A stretch of DNA of 64,000 bases from Uloborus plumipes (lineage: Eukaryota; Arthropoda; Arachnida; Araneae; Uloboridae), in the NCBI GenBank assembly GCA_038373865.1, contig JAXGGA010003445.1, positions 1-64,000 of the forward strand. The letters run 5' to 3'. The notes below the pieces were generated by a model, which saw nothing but the letters and a program-made list of their open reading frames with translations, searched no databases and was not told the DNA's origin. Numbering within the stretch: the first letter of the stretch is position 1; each line of letters starts with the position of its first letter. Below, piece after piece: positions 60,437-64,000 of this stretch. The translations under genes were made by a program, and so were the position numbers.

Positions 60437-60966
60437 AATCAATCCCCAGGTGAGACGTCATATTAGTATAGCGTTAATGGTATACTTGGGTGGGGGAAGG
60501 GTTGTACTTTGCCTTGTTATAAGGAAGCCCATTTATCAACTTTAAACAAATTTACTGTTCATTTTGTATCAAAGATGCTTTTTTTTAGCATTTCAAACAG
60601 TTTGGGGGGAAAATGGTTGGGTCAGGAAGGAAGGGAGGGGGAGCTGACCAATCTACCAGTTAATGCTAGCTCACTTACCTAGAGTAAAAATAATAGTCAA
60701 TTCAATCCCCAGGTTAGACGTCATAATAGTACAGCGTTAATGGTATATTTGGGTGGAGGAGGGGGATACTTCGTCTAGTTATAAGGAAACTCATTTACCA
60801 ACTTTAAAAAAGTTTACTATTCATTTTGTATCAAAGAGTTTTTTTGAATTAAAAAAGAGTGGTTGTGCGGAGGAGGAAGGGGGGAGGGGGGTGAACCTGA
60901 CAAATCTATAAGCTCATGCTACCTCACTTTAAACATATTTATGTTTGTTCACTACTTTTTAGACCA
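60437..60966. repeat. Diverged tandem duplication inside the right arm, about 266 bp
   Basis: AATCAATCCCCAGGTGAGACG at about 60437 and TTCAATCCCCAGGTTAGACG at about 60703 start two units, each running through TTATAAGGAA and ATTCATTTTGTATCAAAGA. The left arm of the hairpin (about 58590-58850) has one such unit and is closer to the second. Confidence 0.7.
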
Positions 60967-61737
60967 TCACAAGCAAGAGAACTTAGTATTTAAATAAATA
61001 TAATCTAAAAAATATCATTTTTTTTCTATACAGTTTTATTCAAAAATTCAAAAAAATATGATTCCATTGAGATCCCAATCTAAAAATTTGTACAAACATA
61101 GAGGAACTACACAAGAATTTTTGAGAATTTTTTCAAAAAAATTCATTATATGTTTTTCGAGAAATTTAAATTTGAAATTTAAATTTCATTTTTTGAAAAA
61201 GAAAATTTTTATCAAATTAGTCATGTTGCATATCCGATTAAGCGGCAACTAACGTACTTTAAAATGCTATTTACCAAATCCTTCTATCTATTTTTGGTGC
61301 CGAGTTATAGTCCCTTATATGTACCCTTATCTATGGAAAAACGAGGGTTTTTCCAAAGTTCAAAGTCTCATAAATGAAAAAATAATAGAGATAAAAATCC
61401 AAAAATTGAGACTTTTGATTATCTCAAGGGGTACAATTGATGAGCCAAATGTGAAAGAAATACAAAAATGTAAGGTAAAAAACGTTGAATCACTTGACAT
61501 GGAATGACCCGTATGAATACTCTTGATTTTAAGGCATACTTTGACCACACATTATTCACCGATATATGAACTGAGCCATTCGGTGATTCGTACGAGGTTA
61601 CATTCAATTCCTTACCCCCTATTTTAATGGGGCATATAGCAACTAATCATGTGTCTTTCTTTTTTTCTATCAATTTGTCCAAGCTTTGTTGTGTGAATTT
61701 AAGTATCGTAGTATAATATATATTTCTTGAGTAGCAA

Positions 61738-62847
61738 TCTATACTTAATAATATAAAGCTGTAGAGTTTGTTTGTTTGTTTGCTTGAACGCGTTAATCTC
61801 AGGAACTACTGGTTTGATTTGAAAAATTCTTTTTGTGTTGAATAGTTCATTTATCCAGGAAGGCTTTAGGCTATAGGAGTTATTGTTATAACTAAAAATA
61901 ATAATGTAAAAAATAATAAACTCTACAAAAAGAATTAGTTTCCTCTCTTCTCGAGAGATGGCGCTCATAAAGAGTATTGCGAAGCTTTTGCAACTATGGA
62001 GGCGCCCTCTGCATTCAATGGTTGACAATCAAGCAGTTACTCTTGCCTTTTAATGTGGATTACTTTCCACTCTTCTCGAGAGACGTCGTTCGTTAAAATT
62101 ATTTTTTTAGCAACTGTGTAGAGAGCGCTGGTTGACAATTGCTGTAGCCTCGAGAGTCTTTCCACATGGCTCAGATCACGAAATGGTTTTCGTGTTTTCT
62201 TTGATATTCAGGTACATAATTTGTTTTGTAGGATTTTTCTATAAACTTTTGTCTTCCTTATTTCTGCATTGTTAGTATTTGTTCTTCATTTGTGGTTGTT
62301 CGTCGTAACTTTATTATTATAGTGTACCTCAGGTACTTTACTAAGCACATAATTTAAAACCATAGTATATTTATATAGGGTGTTGTTTTCCTATTCTTTT
62401 GAATTTTTTTTTCTTATGTAATAGGTAGGTAAGAAGTTTCAAATAAATCAAACCTTCTTTTTTTTACTTATTTAAGATAGTTACTAATCTAAGTAAATAA
62501 TATGATTCGTCATATTTTTGTAACGTTTTTACTATTTTGTATCATTGGTACTAAACACATAATTTAATTGCATAGTATTTTTATATTGGGTAGTGTTTAA
62601 TTATTCTTTTAACGTTTTTTTCCTTATGTAGCACATATATACGTTGGCTTCAAATGAGTCTAACTTTTTTTAATAGTTCCATATAGTTACCAATCTAAAT
62701 AAATAATTTGATTTGTCATGATTTAGTAGAACATGGGTACTTATCTAACACATAATACAAGTGCGTGGTATTTTTATATTGAGTATTGTGTTGAATAGTA
62801 CATCTACACGGGGAGGTAGCCCGTGCAACGCCGGGCCACGCAGCTAG
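61738..62847 (+). mobile_element. Non-autonomous Helitron
   Basis: It starts TCTATACTTAATAATATAAA at 61738 after an A and ends CTAG at 62844-62847 before a T, as expected for Helitron insertion between A and T. GCCCG (62819-62823) and CGGGC (62832-62836) form the terminal hairpin seven bases before CTAG. The interior has a repeated CTTCTCGAGAGA block (61940 and 62073) and three diverged copies of an AACACATAATT...TTTTATAT segment (about 62344, 62555 and 62750). There is no Rep/helicase coding sequence, so mobility would depend on another copy. Confidence 0.8.
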
Positions 62848-64000
62848 TGAAAGATAAAATTATACACTGCTTTTACACAGACCACGTGTCATGATGTGTT
62901 CTTCTGAAAAGGCAATGGGTTCCTATCTCCGTTGCTGCACAATTATTTCTCTGTGTGTTTTATTTCTTTACTAGAGTGTTTTGATAGTAAATGTTTTGAG
63001 TTTCTGTGTTAGAATTGTTCTTATACAAAAACTCGAAACAAGTTTAGGAAATCATTAACACTAAAGGGGGTATGATTTTTGAAATTTGACTGTGTAGACC
63101 AAGAACCGTGTAAAAGGTTAGTTTTCTGTGTTTTAACTTTTTTACTCTAAATTTGATTTTTGCATCGCATGATGACCATTTTTTCAATGGCATTTCACCG
63201 TGACGTTACTAAAATATAAGTTCGTTCGAATTAAACATTCTACATATTTTCATCATTATCATTAAGACAAAAAGTAAATGCTTTCAATGTATGCCACACA
63301 TTAAAACTAGATCTTAAGCTAAAGAAAAATTAATTAAACCTAAATTTAAGATTTTAAACTTATACCACTGCAGCTCTGACTTGACTGTAGCTTAATTTGT
63401 CTTGTTATTCCTTTGATAGAAAATGTTAAAACTACTTATTTCAAAATTTAATTTACATCCTGTTTACATGAGTATTTTAAAGTAAAAATTATTAATACAT
63501 CTTGCTTTGACAAACACATATTCTAGCGCTTTCCGTGAAATACGATTTTGCCCAAAGCGATTGTCTGGAAATCGAAAGTTTTTAAAAAGGTTTTGTTTGA
63601 AACTGTTTTTTTCTCTTCTTAATAAAATCAACTTTCCAAATTTGAAACATTCTATCGATTTTGACATCTTCAAATCTAACTTTCATTACCTTTGGAAAGA
63701 TTGTCAGAAAAATAAATAACCTATCGCATTTCAAAGTGCTAATGTATTTATTCATGTTACATGAAGAAAACTATGATAAAAATAACTTTATTGGATGAAC
63801 TTTTAAACTGTGCCTTATTATTATATTTGACAAAAGTTGTATAAATATCATGTTTGAAAATAGTTCTCTTGTTTGGATTTTTTTTTTTCATTTTAAGAAA
63901 GCCATTTTAAGCGACTTCTGCAGCATGTTCCCGTTTAACCTCCAATATCTTTATTCTCGCAACGTTTTATCTTAGAAACATACTTATATCTAGAGTAAAA
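62848..64000. other. AT-rich sequence to the end of the window, nothing recognised
   Basis: Short frames at 63464-63719 overlap on both strands and have no family signature. Confidence 0.5.

Larger units (their letters stand above)
57990..61510. mobile_element. Giant hairpin element, about 3.5 kb
   Basis: GGGTCATTCCACGTCAAGTG at 57990 is matched by a right end TCACTTGACATGGAATGACCC at 61490-61510. The arms run inward to about 59150 on the left and about 60128 on the right, around 1.2-1.4 kb each, clearly homologous but more diverged than the other hairpins. The loop contains a complete 650 bp foldback element (59248-59898). The right arm has an extra diverged tandem copy of a 266 bp segment. 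No transposase is visible; frames at 58741, 61058 and 61319 belong to the arms. The flanks ATAT and GTAT are not an exact duplication. Confidence 0.8.

Noticed and set aside
1..64000. CRISPR array, bacterial operons or phage genes
   Set aside because: There are no regularly spaced identical repeats with unique spacers and no dense coding. Composition and repeat content are eukaryotic.

Overview
This 64 kb window is AT-rich eukaryotic DNA, roughly 30% GC by eye. I recognise no host protein-coding gene, rRNA or functional tRNA in it. The only long intact reading frames are two nearly identical Tc1-like transposases, at 40584-41627 (+) and 53107-54150 (-). The repeats are of the kinds usual in arthropods: Tc1/mariner, pogo/Tigger, piggyBac-type TTAA MITEs, a Helitron, tRNA-headed SINEs and long foldback elements. 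The transposase pseudogenes resemble Tcb1-type and SETMAR-type mariner copies that I associate with spiders, so a spider or other chelicerate is my best guess. That is an inference. The window is best read as intergenic space or part of a very long intron.

Layout. 1.26-3.98 kb: three DNA elements nested one inside another. 4.08-6.55 kb: a 650 bp foldback element, a decayed Tc1-like element that has lost its right end, and a one-ended remnant. 6.63-8.68 kb: an internally deleted mariner with a GC-rich MITE inside its reading frame. 9.89-11.5 kb: a G-rich-ended element with a decayed pogo-like C-terminal domain and a SINE inside it. 14.06-15.39, 25.26, 55.1 and 56.6 kb: five copies of one TTAA-flanked MITE family in long and short forms. 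18.1, 25.5, 26.3, 32.4 and 54.9 kb: five copies of a MITE family with CACTGCAAAA-like ends. 20.4 kb: a 160 bp triplicate with an exact internal 28 bp inversion. 28.8 kb: a palindrome with a 13 bp target duplication. 34.3-35.8 kb: a second decayed Tc1-like element. 38.2-42.4 kb: a G-rich-ended element carrying a 1.73 kb foldback element and an intact Tc1-like element. 43.5-44.6 kb: tandem units of about 450 bp. 53.1-54.3 kb: the second intact Tc1-like copy. 54.8-55.8 kb: a Tigger remnant with two MITEs inside. 58.0-61.5 kb: a 3.5 kb hairpin element with a second 650 bp foldback element in its loop. 61.7-62.8 kb: a non-autonomous Helitron.

How it fits together. The two intact transposases carry the full D,D,E set (36 residues between the second and third acidic residues), sit between matching 27 bp inverted repeats, and have a TATA box plus initiator upstream. 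They are the only plausible source of active transposase here and could have moved recently. Everything else is non-autonomous or broken. Long hairpins recur (650 bp twice, 530 bp, 1.73 kb and 3.5 kb), three of them with a shared CAGGGTG terminus and TA flanks. They are the least explained feature and would fold into long dsRNA if transcribed.
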